Positions 24,186 to 32,074 of a stretch of 44,096 nucleotides of DNA are shown one piece after another (position 1 is the first letter of the stretch; every line of letters begins with the position of its first letter). The notes under the pieces are model-generated. The model did not search any database. It was not told the DNA's origin and saw only the letters and a program-made list of their open reading frames with translations. The stretch spans positions 1 to 44,096 of the forward strand of contig JBKBRC010000024.1 in NCBI GenBank assembly GCA_046292345.1, in the 5' to 3' direction. This DNA is from JBKBRC01 sp046292345 (GTDB lineage: Bacteria; Bacteroidota; Rhodothermia; Rhodothermales; Rubricoccaceae). The translations under genes were made by a program, and so were the position numbers.

Positions 24186-26216
24186 TTGAAGCGCCCCGAC
24201 CCGATCCGCGGCGACCTGCCCTCCGGCCCCGCGCCCGACGAGACGGCCGCGGACGGGCTGATCCGCGTCATGCCAGACGTGCTCGCGAGCAAGATCGCGG
24301 CCGGCGAGGTCGTGCAGCGTCCGGCCAGTGCGGCCAAGGAACTGCTCGAGAACGCCCTGGACGCAGGCGCGAGCACCATCGAGCTCATCGTGCGCCGCGC
24401 CGGGAGCGACCTCGTGCAGGTCGTGGACGACGGCAGCGGGATGGGGCCGGCCGACGCCGTGGCCTGCTTCGGACGCCACGCGACGAGCAAGCTGCGCTCG
24501 TTCGAGGATCTCGAGCGCCTGCGCACGCTTGGCTTCCGGGGCGAGGCGCTCGCCTCCATCGCGTCCGTGGCGCGCGTCGAGTTGCGCACGCGGCGGCGCC
24601 AGGACGCGACCGGCACCTGCGTACGCGTCGATGGCGGCGTCGTCTCGCCGCCCGAGCCCGTGGCTGCGTCGCCGGGCACGAGCGTGGCCGTGCGGGCGCT
24701 CTTCTACAACGTGCCCGCGCGCCGCGCCTTCCTGAAGACGCCGGCGACCGAGTTCCGGCACCTCGTCGAGGCGTTCCAGGCGATCGCGCTCTCGCACCCG
24801 GGCGTCGCCTTCCGGCTCGTCCACGACGACAACGAGGTCTACCACCTGCCCGCCGCCGACGGCCCGCCCGGGGCGGCGCTGCGCCAGCGCGTGACGGATC
24901 TGCTCGGCGCGCATCTCGAGCACGCGCTCGTGGACGTCGGGGAGACGACGAGCTACCTCAGCCTGCGCGGCGTCGTCGGGCGACCCGAGGTGGCGCGGCG
25001 CGGGCGGGGCGACCAGTACCTGTTCGTCAACGAGCGTGCCGTGCGCAGCCGCGCGCTCGAGACGGCCGTCGCGCAGGCCTTCGGGGGCATGCTCCCCGAG
25101 GGGCACCACCCGTTCTTCGCGCTCTTCCTGCGCGTCGACCCGCGGCACGTGGACGTGAACGTGCACCCGTCCAAGACCGAGATCAAGTTCGACGACGAGC
25201 GCGGGCTGTTCAGCTTCGTGCGCGCAGTCGTCAAGAAAGGGCTGGCCGAGACCGGGCTCGCGATCGCGTTCGAGAGCGCGCCCGGCGCCGTCGGCCAGGC
25301 TTTCGCTCGCATGGACCGGCCTGTGCCGGGACGCGTCCCGCCGCTGGCGACCGGCTCAGAAGCCGGCCTCCCGGAGCACGCCGGCCCGGAGCACGTCAAC
25401 TCGCAGGGTGAAGAACCGTCCGGTCCGGTCCTCGGCGCCACCCCGCGCGCGTGGGACCTGCCGTCGGACGTCGCGGCGGGCGCTGCGCGCGCGCCCGTGG
25501 GGGCCGCTACCGGACGGCCGCTCGGCGGCTCGGCGCCTCCGCCCGATCCGCTGGTGCATCGTCAGGTCGTGCCCGGGGCCACCGGCGAGGTTTCCGCGCG
25601 GGGGGGGGGCGCGTCCGGCGAGGCCGCCGGCGATCACGCCGAGGGGCCCGATGGCGCCATCTGGCAACTCCACGGGCGCTACCTGCTCTCGCCCATCCGC
25701 TCCGGCCTGCTCGTCGTCGATCAGCGCGCGGCGCACGAGCGCATCCTGTACGAGAGCGCCCTCGCCGCGCTCGAGGCCGGCATGGGCCTCTCGCAGCAGC
25801 TCCTGTTCGCGCGGGTCGTGCCGCTCGGCCCGGCCGAGCGCGCGCTCGTCGAGGAACTGCTGCCCGAGCTGCGCGCCCTCGGCTTCGAGCTCGACCTCGA
25901 CGGCGCGCGCGGCGTTGTCGTGCGTGGCGTCCCGGCCGACGTGCGCGTGGGCGAGGAGCAGGAAGTCCTGACGGACCTCCTCGCGCAGTTCCGCCGCAAT
26001 GCAGATACGCTGCGCCTCGGCGCGCGCGACAACCTGGCGCGCAGCCTGGCGCGGCGCGGCGCCGTCAGGGAAGGCCAGGTGCTCGCCCCGGCGGCCGCGC
26101 GCGCGCTCATCGACCAGCTCTTCGCCTGCAAGGACCCCTACACCGACCCGGCCGGGCGTCTGACGATGCTGCGCCTGACACAGGACGAGTTCGACCGCCG
26201 CTTCGGGCGGCGCTGA
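24186..26216 (+). CDS. mutL: DNA mismatch repair protein MutL
   Basis: GHKL-ATPase mismatch-repair protein. TTG at 24186 gives 676 aa, three bases after the previous stop. An ATG at 24270 would begin at the MPDVLASKIAAGEVV segment and would drop residues that MutL normally has just before it. ATPase motifs ASKIAAGEVVQRPASAAKEL, VDDGSGM, TLGFRGEAL and FVNERAVRS, then NVHPSKTEIKF, are present. A low-complexity linker (about 370-490) carries ten consecutive G at 25600-25609. The C-terminal domain has DQRAAHERILYE (from residue 512), the endonuclease motif DQHA(X)2E(X)4E with Arg for His. The usual CPHGRP near the end is replaced by TDPAGR. Nuclease activity is uncertain. Confidence 0.93.
   Translation: MKRPDPIRGDLPSGPAPDETAADGLIRVMPDVLASKIAAGEVVQRPASAAKELLENALDAGASTIELIVRRAGSDLVQVVDDGSGMGPADAVACFGRHATSKLRSFEDLERLRTLGFRGEALASIASVARVELRTRRRQDATGTCVRVDGGVVSPPEPVAASPGTSVAVRALFYNVPARRAFLKTPATEFRHLVEAFQAIALSHPGVAFRLVHDDNEVYHLPAADGPPGAALRQRVTDLLGAHLEHALVDVGETTSYLSLRGVVGRPEVARRGRGDQYLFVNERAVRSRALETAVAQAFGGMLPEGHHPFFALFLRVDPRHVDVNVHPSKTEIKFDDERGLFSFVRAVVKKGLAETGLAIAFESAPGAVGQAFARMDRPVPGRVPPLATGSEAGLPEHAGPEHVNSQGEEPSGPVLGATPRAWDLPSDVAAGAARAPVGAATGRPLGGSAPPPDPLVHRQVVPGATGEVSARGGGASGEAAGDHAEGPDGAIWQLHGRYLLSPIRSGLLVVDQRAAHERILYESALAALEAGMGLSQQLLFARVVPLGPAERALVEELLPELRALGFELDLDGARGVVVRGVPADVRVGEEQEVLTDLLAQFRRNADTLRLGARDNLARSLARRGAVREGQVLAPAAARALIDQLFACKDPYTDPAGRLTMLRLTQDEFDRRFGRR
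25600..25609. repeat. G10 homopolymer inside mutL
   Basis: Ten consecutive G encode part of Arg472-Gly475 in the linker between the ATPase and C-terminal domains of MutL. It is the longest single-base run I found in the window. Gain or loss of one G would shift the frame before the C-terminal domain. Confidence 0.9.
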
Positions 26217-26218
26217 GC

Positions 26219-27589
26219 GTGGCGCGACGGTCTGAGCCCTCGCCCGCCGCGCGCGTGCGCGCGGCCGTCGCGGCCGCCCTGGCCGGGCCGTGCGGGCTGG
26301 CGTCCGGCACGCCGCTCCTCGCAGCCGTCAGCGGCGGGCTGGACTCGGTCGCGCTGGCGCACACGCTGGCCGCGCTGGGATGGCCGGCGACGCTCGCGCA
26401 CGTGCACCACCACCTCCGCGGCGAGGCCGCCGACGCCGACGCGGCGTTCGTCGAGGCGCTCGCGGCGCGGCTCGGATGCCCGTTCGTGCGCCTGGACGCG
26501 CCGCTCCGCGGCGACGGCAACCGGCAGGACGAGGCGCGGCGCCTGCGCTACGCGGCGCTCGCCGAGGCGGCCGCCGCGCGCGGCCTGGCCGCGGTCGCAA
26601 CGGCGCACACGGCCTCGGACCAGGCCGAGACGCTGCTGCTCCACCTCGTGCGCGGCACAGGCGCGCAGGGGCTGGCCGGCATGCCGCCCGCGCGTGTACT
26701 CGCGCCCGGCGTCGCGCTCGTCCGGCCGCTGCTCGGCCTCGGGCGGTCCGCGCTGGCCGAGGCCGCGCGCGCCGAGGGATGGGACTGGCGCGAGGATGCC
26801 TCCAACGCGAGCGCTGCCTACCGCCGCAACCGCCTCCGGCACGACGTGCTGCCGCTGCTCGAGGCCGAGGGCGGGCCGGGCGTTGCCGAGCGCATCGCCA
26901 GGGCGGCCGAGGCCGTCCGGGGCCTGCTGGCGGCGCTGGAGGCCTCGTCGCCCGACGCCGACGCCGCGCGGCTGCCGCTGGCCGACGTTGAGGGCCTCCC
27001 GCCGGCGGCACGCCGCGCCCGCCTGGCCGCGGCCCTCGCCGCACAGGGACTCGCACGCCGCCGTGCCGACGTGGCCCGCCTCGAGGCGCTGCTGGACGCG
27101 CAGCCGGGGCGCCGGGCCGTGCTGGCCGGGGCCGTCGTCTGGCGCGAGCGGGAGGGGCTCCGCTTCGTGCTCGGTCCACCGGGCGCACGTCTGCCCGGCG
27201 ACGCGCGCTGGCCCGTCGCCGTGCCGGGGCGGACCGACACGCCGGCCGGCGTGCTCGAGGCCGAACTCCTCGAGGCGGCGCCGGATGCCGGGCGAGACCC
27301 CCGCGTTGTGGTCGTAGATGCGGCTGCGCTTGCCCGGCCGCTCGTGCTGCGGCCCTGGCGCGACGGCGACCGCGTGCGCCCGCTCGGCGCACCCGGCTCG
27401 CGCCTCGTCTCGGACGTGCTCACCGACGCCCGCGTGCCGTCGTCGGTGCGGCGCGACGTGCCGGTGCTCGAGGCCGGCGGCGCGATCCTCTGGCTCGTCG
27501 GCGTGCGGCTGGCCGAGGCGGCGCGCCTGCGCACGAAGACCGCCGTGCGCCTGCGCTGGACGCCCGCGCGGCCTCCGGAGGGTGCGTGA
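26219..27589 (+). CDS. tilS: tRNA(Ile)-lysidine synthase
   Basis: Modifies C34 of the minor isoleucine tRNA to lysidine so that it reads AUA. GTG at 26219 lies two bases after the mutL stop and gives 456 aa. The P-loop SGGLDS (38-43) and LAHVHHHLRGEAADADA are typical, as is ATAHTASDQAETLLLHLVRG. The substrate-binding and C-terminal domains follow, with LRPWRDGDRVRPLG. The frame is open a long way upstream through mutL, which is shadow. Close spacing indicates translational coupling to mutL. Confidence 0.94.
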   Translation: MARRSEPSPAARVRAAVAAALAGPCGLASGTPLLAAVSGGLDSVALAHTLAALGWPATLAHVHHHLRGEAADADAAFVEALAARLGCPFVRLDAPLRGDGNRQDEARRLRYAALAEAAAARGLAAVATAHTASDQAETLLLHLVRGTGAQGLAGMPPARVLAPGVALVRPLLGLGRSALAEAARAEGWDWREDASNASAAYRRNRLRHDVLPLLEAEGGPGVAERIARAAEAVRGLLAALEASSPDADAARLPLADVEGLPPAARRARLAAALAAQGLARRRADVARLEALLDAQPGRRAVLAGAVVWREREGLRFVLGPPGARLPGDARWPVAVPGRTDTPAGVLEAELLEAAPDAGRDPRVVVVDAAALARPLVLRPWRDGDRVRPLGAPGSRLVSDVLTDARVPSSVRRDVPVLEAGGAILWLVGVRLAEAARLRTKTAVRLRWTPARPPEGA

Positions 27590-27605
27590 AGCCGGCCCGC
27601 GCCGC

Positions 27606-27637
27606 TTGGCCCGCCGGAGACGCGCCCGTAGCTTTCG
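27606..27637 (+). promoter_or_regulatory. Candidate promoter for hpt
   Basis: TTG at 27606-27608 is followed, 20 bases later, by TAGCTTTCG at 27629-27637. This is close to the Bacteroidota pattern TTTG-N17-23-TAnnTTTG. The predicted transcript would begin about 20-25 bases before the hpt ATG. Confidence 0.5.
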
Positions 27638-27662
27638 CGCTTCGCCACCGAACCGCGCCGCC

Positions 27663-28328
27663 ATGGACGCCGCCCCCGACACGACCGTCGCCCCCGACAC
27701 GGCCGTCGCCCCCTCCGCCGTACCCGACGCGGTCGTCTGCCGGGACGAGCGCTTCCGCCTCTACCTGAGCGAGGAGCGCCTGCGCGCGCGCATCGCGGCG
27801 CTCGGACAGCGCATCGCCGAGGACTACGCCGGCACCGAGCCGCCCATCCTCATCGGCGTGCTCAACGGCGCGTTCATGTTCACTGCCGACCTGATGCGCG
27901 CCCTCCCCATCGACTGCGAGGTCGACTTCTACAAGCTCTCGTCCTACGGCGAAGCGAAGGTCTCGAGCGGCCAGATCACCGAACTCAAGGAGGTCAACGC
28001 CAAGCTCGCCGGGCGCCACGTGATCGTCGTCGAGGACATCGTGGACACGGGCCTTTCGATGCGCTACATCCTCGACCGCATCGCCGAGCTCGGCCCGGCC
28101 TCGCTGCGTGCGGCCACGCTGCTCCGCAAGCCCGACGCGGCCAAGGTGGACGTGCCCGTGGACTACGTGGGCTTCGACATCAAGAACCTCTTCGTGATCG
28201 GTTACGGCCTCGACTACGGGCAGCTCGCGCGCAACCTCCGCGCGATTTACATCCTCGACGAGGGCGAAGACGGCGCCCCGGCCGCGGCCTCCGAGCCGGC
28301 GCTCACGCCCCGGCCGGTGCGCGCCTGA
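27663..28328 (+). CDS. hpt: Hypoxanthine phosphoribosyltransferase
   Basis: Purine-salvage enzyme joining PRPP and hypoxanthine or guanine. ATG at 27663 gives 221 aa. The PRPP-binding motif VVEDIVDTGLS is at residues 122-132, and IGVLNGAFMFTADLMRAL and DYVGFDIKNLFVIGYGLDY are typical. The first 25 residues are an Ala/Pro extension built from a short repeated PDTTVA/PDTAVA segment, unlike most HPRTs. It has a candidate promoter of its own despite only 73 bases after tilS. The C-terminus also carries a 20-residue low-complexity tail. Confidence 0.94.
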   Translation: MDAAPDTTVAPDTAVAPSAVPDAVVCRDERFRLYLSEERLRARIAALGQRIAEDYAGTEPPILIGVLNGAFMFTADLMRALPIDCEVDFYKLSSYGEAKVSSGQITELKEVNAKLAGRHVIVVEDIVDTGLSMRYILDRIAELGPASLRAATLLRKPDAAKVDVPVDYVGFDIKNLFVIGYGLDYGQLARNLRAIYILDEGEDGAPAAASEPALTPRPVRA

Positions 28329-28376
28329 TCGCGTCCGGCCGGGGGTGCGTGTCCGGAATCGGAAGGCAGGACCGGC

Positions 28377-29270
28377 TCAGAAGGCGAGCGCGTTGGTCCA
28401 GTACGCCGCCGGACCGGGTCTTTCGGCGATGAGCCCGCGCGTGGCCATCCAGTCTTCGAGGCGGCGGTAGTAGTCGGCGCTCATCGAGAAGTCGTGCGTG
28501 AAGCAGGGCACGGTGGCGTCGTAGATGGCGCGCGTGAGCGCGTCGTCGGGGTCGGTGCCGGTCAGGCGGAAGTAGACCTCGCGGGCGGCTTCGGGCTCCT
28601 GCTTGACGGCGTCGACGCCGCGGCGGAGCACGCGCACGAGGCGCGCGAACGCGTCGCGCTCGGCCGCGAGTTTGTCCGGGTGCGTGATCAGGACGAGCTG
28701 GCAGAAGTCCGGCACGCCCCAGTCCTTGAGCGCGAACAGGCGCACGTCGAGCCCGCGGTGCCGCGCCTCGACGATCTCGAAGTTGTGGAAGACGAGCGTC
28801 GCCACGTCCGCCTTGTCGTCGGCGAGCGCGTCGGTGTGGTAGAACGAGTTGTTGACGCGCGTGAAGCCGTCTTCGGAGCCGGCGGGGCCGCCGTCGGCCT
28901 CGACCATGGTGGCGACGATAGCCGGGCCGCCAGGCCCGGGCGCGCCGGGGTACTGGATACGGCAGCCGGCCATCTCGCGCGGGCGCGTGATCTCGGCGCG
29001 GGCCATCACGCCGCCGTTGGTGTGCAGAAAGCGCGCGAAGCCGACGCAGGGCTCGCCCCTGGCGCGGTCCTCGACGAGGTGGAGCGGCTCGGTGACGGCG
29101 GCGTCCATCTCGCCCGCCTCGATGGCTGCGACGGCGTCAAGGTGTGCCTCGGGCTCGATCAACTCGACGTCGAGGCCGGCGTCGCGGAACCAGCCGCGGT
29201 CCTGGGCGAGGAGAAACGGAACGTGGTCGGGGTTGAGAAACCACTCGAGGCCGAGGCGGAGGCGTGTCAT
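28377..29270 (-). CDS. Thi5/NMT1-like protein (ThiY family) under a TPP riboswitch
   Basis: A 297-residue periplasmic-binding-fold protein; ATG at 29270. The N-terminus, LGLEWFLNPDHVPFLLAQDRG then WFRDAGLDVELIEP, strongly resembles yeast Thi5 and bacterial ThiY. It has no signal peptide or lipobox, and no ABC transporter genes are near. Aligned by eye with yeast Thi5 as I recall it, His64 sits at the position of His66 (the histidine donor in HMP-P synthesis) but the PLP lysine Lys62 is Thr60. The CCCFC motif is missing. A TPP riboswitch directly upstream shows control by thiamine. It could be a cytoplasmic binding protein, an unusual HMP-P synthase or a protein whose export signal I miss. Family call firm, role open. 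Confidence 0.85.
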   Translation of the reverse strand: MTRLRLGLEWFLNPDHVPFLLAQDRGWFRDAGLDVELIEPEAHLDAVAAIEAGEMDAAVTEPLHLVEDRARGEPCVGFARFLHTNGGVMARAEITRPREMAGCRIQYPGAPGPGGPAIVATMVEADGGPAGSEDGFTRVNNSFYHTDALADDKADVATLVFHNFEIVEARHRGLDVRLFALKDWGVPDFCQLVLITHPDKLAAERDAFARLVRVLRRGVDAVKQEPEAAREVYFRLTGTDPDDALTRAIYDATVPCFTHDFSMSADYYRRLEDWMATRGLIAERPGPAAYWTNALAF

Positions 29271-29277
29271 CGGGCGA

Positions 29278-29301
29278 TCCGGTTGAGAGAGAGAAACCGG
29301 A
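29278..29301 (-). promoter_or_regulatory. Start-proximal hairpin of the TPP riboswitch leader
   Basis: TCCGGTT (29278-29284) and AACCGGA (29295-29301) form a 7-bp stem eight bases upstream of the ATG. The mRNA strand of the right arm overlaps GCTTCCG (29298-29304), a second copy of the P1 3' strand. A larger 14-bp palindrome lies at 29314-29327. Confidence 0.5.
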
Positions 29302-29331
29302 AGCCGGAGCACCTCGCCCGCGGGCGACGTC

Positions 29332-29434
29332 CGGAAGCGCTCCCTACGCCGGTACGAACCGGATCAGGTGCTGAGGGACTGTCTCAGCCCGCCTCGGACC
29401 GCGCGCGCGGCCGGGCAGGCACCCCTGGCTTCCG
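29332..29434 (-). ncRNA. TPP riboswitch (THI element)
   Basis: Read on the minus strand, the element has GGGGTGCC (29425-29418), CTGAGA (29387-29382), CCTGATC (29368-29362) and CGTAGGGA (29348-29341), the ordered conserved blocks of the thiamine-pyrophosphate aptamer. The closing stem P1 is formed by CGGAAGC (29434-29428) and GCTTCCG (29338-29332). It lies 61 bases upstream of the Thi5-like gene. Aptamer identity is firm; the mode of control is discussed as a finding. Confidence 0.96.
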
Positions 29435-29438
29435 CGCG

Positions 29439-29445
29439 CAAGGTA
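29439..29445 (-). promoter_or_regulatory. Candidate -7 box before the TPP riboswitch
   Basis: TACCTTG on the minus strand resembles TAnnTTTG with one T fewer. It lies 4-11 bases upstream of the riboswitch 5' end, so the transcript would begin at the aptamer. No clear -33 box is seen. The solo TonB gene ends 42 bases upstream of the aptamer; read-through from it is the alternative. Confidence 0.35.
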
Positions 29446-29476
29446 GCGCCGGAGGCCAGGGCGCGCCCGCGCGGCA

Positions 29477-29866
29477 TCAGTCGTTCGAAGGCAGCACGAA
29501 GCGCACGGGCAGCACGAAGCGAACGCGCACTGGCCGGCCTTCGTGAGAGGGCGGCGTGAAGCGCACCTCGCGCACGGCCCGGAGAGCCTCCGCGTCGAGG
29601 CTCTCGCTCGCGCCGCGGATCACCGTGACGTCGGTCGGCGTGCCGTCGGCGTCCACGATGAACTGGACGAACACGGTGCCCTGCTCGCCCGCAGCGCGCG
29701 CGGCCCCGGGATAGCGGACGGTCTCCATCAGGCCGGCGAGCCCGCCGATGAGTTGGGGCGGCGTGTCGATTTCGGCCTCGACGAGCGGGGCCTGCTGCTG
29801 GGCCTGCGCGACGGGGACGGCGAGGCAAAGGGCAAGGAGTGCGGGGAAAACGAGGAGATAGCGCAT
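29477..29866 (-). CDS. Secreted stand-alone TonB C-terminal-domain protein
   Basis: A 129-residue protein; ATG at 29866. It has a signal peptide (MRYLLVFPALLALCLAVPVAQA) and then a TonB C-terminal domain with RYPGAARAAGEQGTVFVQFI, VDADGTPTDVTVIRGASESL and LRAVREVRFTPPSHEGRPVR. A normal TonB has an inner-membrane anchor and a Pro-rich spacer, which are absent here, so it may be a soluble binding domain. It resembles the C-terminal end of the M56 protein encoded directly upstream, 28 bases away, and may be its duplicated domain. Function is unknown. Confidence 0.85.
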   Translation of the reverse strand: MRYLLVFPALLALCLAVPVAQAQQQAPLVEAEIDTPPQLIGGLAGLMETVRYPGAARAAGEQGTVFVQFIVDADGTPTDVTVIRGASESLDAEALRAVREVRFTPPSHEGRPVRVRFVLPVRFVLPSND

Positions 29867-29894
29867 GGCGGGTCGGATTGGGGGCAGGGGAGGG

Positions 29895-31631
29895 TTACTC
29901 AGTCGGAAGTGCGAAGCGCACGGGGAGCGTGAAGCGGACTGGGACGGGGCTACCGCGGTGCCGGCCGGGCTCGAAGCGGAGTTCACTGACGGCGCGTGCG
30001 GCCTCAGCGCTCAGCAGTTCGTTCGGGCTGCGCACGACCGTCACCTGCGTCGTTGTGCCCGTGGGGTCCACAACGAACTGCACGAAGACGGTGCCCTGCA
30101 CGCCGGCCGCGCGCGCCTCCTCGGGGTAGCGGATGCTTGCCTGCAACCCCTCGATGCCACCGATGAGGCGAGGGGCCTGCTCGACGACCTCGAAGACGCC
30201 ATCGGCTCCCGCCTGGGCATTTTCCCCGGCTTCCTGGGCGCGGCGCTGGGCTTCCCGCAGGGTTTCCTCCATCCGCTCGCGGACCTCGGCGGGCAATTCC
30301 GGCATGGGCACGAGCCCGATGTCGAGGCGCCGCTGGCCCTGGGCGAGCACGACGAGGCGCGTCGCGAAGCCCGGCGCCGTCACCCGCAGCGACAGGTCTC
30401 TGTCCGGCGCCTGGAGCGTGAACGAGCCGTCGGGGCCGGTGACGGCGCGGGCCTCGATGCCTATGACCTGCACGTTTGCCGCCGCGATCGGCTCGCGCGT
30501 GTCGGCGTGGACGATGCGGCCGGTGACAGGGTCGGCAGCGGGCGTGGCGGGCACGGCCTCGACGGGGACGAGCGCGGTCGGAGTGGCCGAGGCGACCGGC
30601 GGAGGCAAGGCCGCCCGCTCGGGCACGACAACGACGTCCGGGTCCGGACCCGGCGCGGCGAGCGCGAGGCCGGCGGTGGCGACGAGCACGAGCGCGCCGA
30701 GTGCGAGGCCGGTGATGCTCGCACTGCGAGGTACTTCTGGGTAGCGTTGCATGGCGTCGAGGCGTTGGTGGAGAGGAGGAGCCGCGACGGAGAGGGCAAG
30801 GCGCGGCGTAGGGGTGTCGGCAAAGGCGAGGAGCAGGCGCGCGTAGTCCGCGCGCGCGGCCGGGCGGGCCCGGAGAACCTCGGCGTCGCACAGGCACTCG
30901 CGGTCGAGCGCGAGGCCGGCGAGGAGAAGCCGCACGGGCGGTAGCCAGGGCGCCAGCGGCGCCAGCACGACCCGCTCAGCGAGCGCGCGTCCGAAGTCGC
31001 CGCGGGTGATATGCGCCAGCTCATGGCGGAGGGCGAGGCGGAGCGCCTCGGGCTGCCCGAGCAGACTCTCGGGCACTACGACCGTCGGGCGGCGCACGCC
31101 GTAGGCGTACGGGACGGCAGCACGCGCGCTCACGCGCAGTCCGACGCGCTGCGGCACGGCGTACGTCCGGCGCAGCCTGGCCGCCGCGCGACGCTGCGCG
31201 AGCGTCTGCGGGACGACCCGGGCGAGCGCGCCGAGCGCCTTCGCCAGGCGAGCCCACTCGCGCAGGGCGACGAGCGTGAGCAGCACGAGGCCCAGCCCAC
31301 TGGCGAGCGCGGCCCAGGGAACGGAGGCCAGCGGCGGCGGAGCAGGCGCGGCCACGAACGGCACCGGAGCGGACAGGTCGGGCGGTGGCAGCGACACGAC
31401 GACGGGCGCTGGCGGCCAGAGCGCATGCAGCAGCGGCGGCAGCGCAAGCGCGAGCGGAAGCGTCCACACCACCGCGCGGCGGATGGGCAACCGGAGCGCC
31501 GCGTGCGGACGCCGCCACCGCAGGCCAGCTTCGGTGAGGACGGTCAGGAGCGCCCACGCCCCGAGCGGGAGCCACAGGCTCGTCAGCGCCGCGTCGCCGG
31601 CGCCCGAAAGGAGACGGAGGATGTCAGCCAT
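29895..31631 (-). CDS. BlaR1-like M56 membrane metallopeptidase fused to CarboxypepD-reg and TonB domains
   Basis: A 578-residue protein. Two to three N-terminal transmembrane helices (about 15-75 and 103-122) precede the M56 zinc domain with HELAH (203-207) and the third ligand region LDRECLCDAEVL (242-253). A fourth helix (about 305-330) leads to a CarboxypepD-regulatory-like domain (about 370-445), a helical linker and a C-terminal TonB domain (about 490-578). M56 proteins of the BlaR1/MecR1 type sense a signal and cut the cognate BlaI repressor. The blaI start of this gene pair overlaps by eight bases. No beta-lactam sensor domain is seen, so the signal is probably not an antibiotic. Confidence 0.9.
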   Translation of the reverse strand: MADILRLLSGAGDAALTSLWLPLGAWALLTVLTEAGLRWRRPHAALRLPIRRAVVWTLPLALALPPLLHALWPPAPVVVSLPPPDLSAPVPFVAAPAPPPLASVPWAALASGLGLVLLTLVALREWARLAKALGALARVVPQTLAQRRAAARLRRTYAVPQRVGLRVSARAAVPYAYGVRRPTVVVPESLLGQPEALRLALRHELAHITRGDFGRALAERVVLAPLAPWLPPVRLLLAGLALDRECLCDAEVLRARPAARADYARLLLAFADTPTPRLALSVAAPPLHQRLDAMQRYPEVPRSASITGLALGALVLVATAGLALAAPGPDPDVVVVPERAALPPPVASATPTALVPVEAVPATPAADPVTGRIVHADTREPIAAANVQVIGIEARAVTGPDGSFTLQAPDRDLSLRVTAPGFATRLVVLAQGQRRLDIGLVPMPELPAEVRERMEETLREAQRRAQEAGENAQAGADGVFEVVEQAPRLIGGIEGLQASIRYPEEARAAGVQGTVFVQFVVDPTGTTTQVTVVRSPNELLSAEAARAVSELRFEPGRHRGSPVPVRFTLPVRFALPTE

Positions 31632-32049
31632 GGCTCGCTTCGGAGAATGGGTCTTCGGAAGCGGCGCCGTCGTGCTCGGCCATGCGCGCGATCAGCCGCA
31701 GCGCCTCGGCGCGCTCGGCCGCGGTCATTGTCTCGGTCTGCACGAGCGTCTGTACCAGTTCGAGCGGTGAGCCGCCGAAGACCTTCTCGACGATGCCCGC
31801 GAGCAGACTGCCGCGGACCTCCTCGGGCGGTCGCGCCGCCCGGTACACGTAGGCCGTACCGCGCGCCTCGAAGGCGAGGTAGCCCTTGTCCGCAAGGTTC
31901 TTGATGGTCGTCATGATGGTCGTGTAGGCGACCGGACGCGAGGACGCGATGCGCTCGTGCACGTCGCGCGCTGTGGCTTCGCCAAGGTCCCAGACGTGCC
32001 GGAGCACTTCCATCTCGGTGCCGCCGAGGGGAGCAAGGGGGTTTCGCAT
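31624..32049 (-). CDS. blaI: BlaI/MecI-family transcriptional repressor
   Basis: A 141-residue winged-helix repressor: LGGTEMEVLRHVWDLGEATA, VHERIASSRPVAYTTIMTTI and NLADKGYLAFEARG are the DNA-binding segment. The C-terminal third carries the dimer helices. The stop overlaps the M56 gene by eight bases, so blaI and the M56 gene are an operon with the solo TonB gene following. A perfect dyad operator lies in the promoter region just upstream. By analogy with BlaI/BlaR1, cleavage by the M56 protein would relieve repression; the cleavage site was not identified. Confidence 0.92.
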   Translation of the reverse strand: MRNPLAPLGGTEMEVLRHVWDLGEATARDVHERIASSRPVAYTTIMTTIKNLADKGYLAFEARGTAYVYRAARPPEEVRGSLLAGIVEKVFGGSPLELVQTLVQTETMTAAERAEALRLIARMAEHDGAASEDPFSEASHG

Positions 32050-32074
32050 GAGAGGGCGCGGTGGTTCGATGGTG

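Noticed and set aside
24270..26216. MutL starting at ATG 24270
   Set aside because: It would begin at MPDVLASKIAAGEVV, dropping residues that MutL normally has just before it; the TTG at 24186 sits three bases after the previous stop and fits coupling.
25451..27589. Single open frame from inside mutL through tilS, suggesting a MutL-TilS fusion
   Set aside because: The first part is an alternative frame of mutL with no domain; tilS starts cleanly at GTG 26219. It matters only as the outcome of a +1 G slip.
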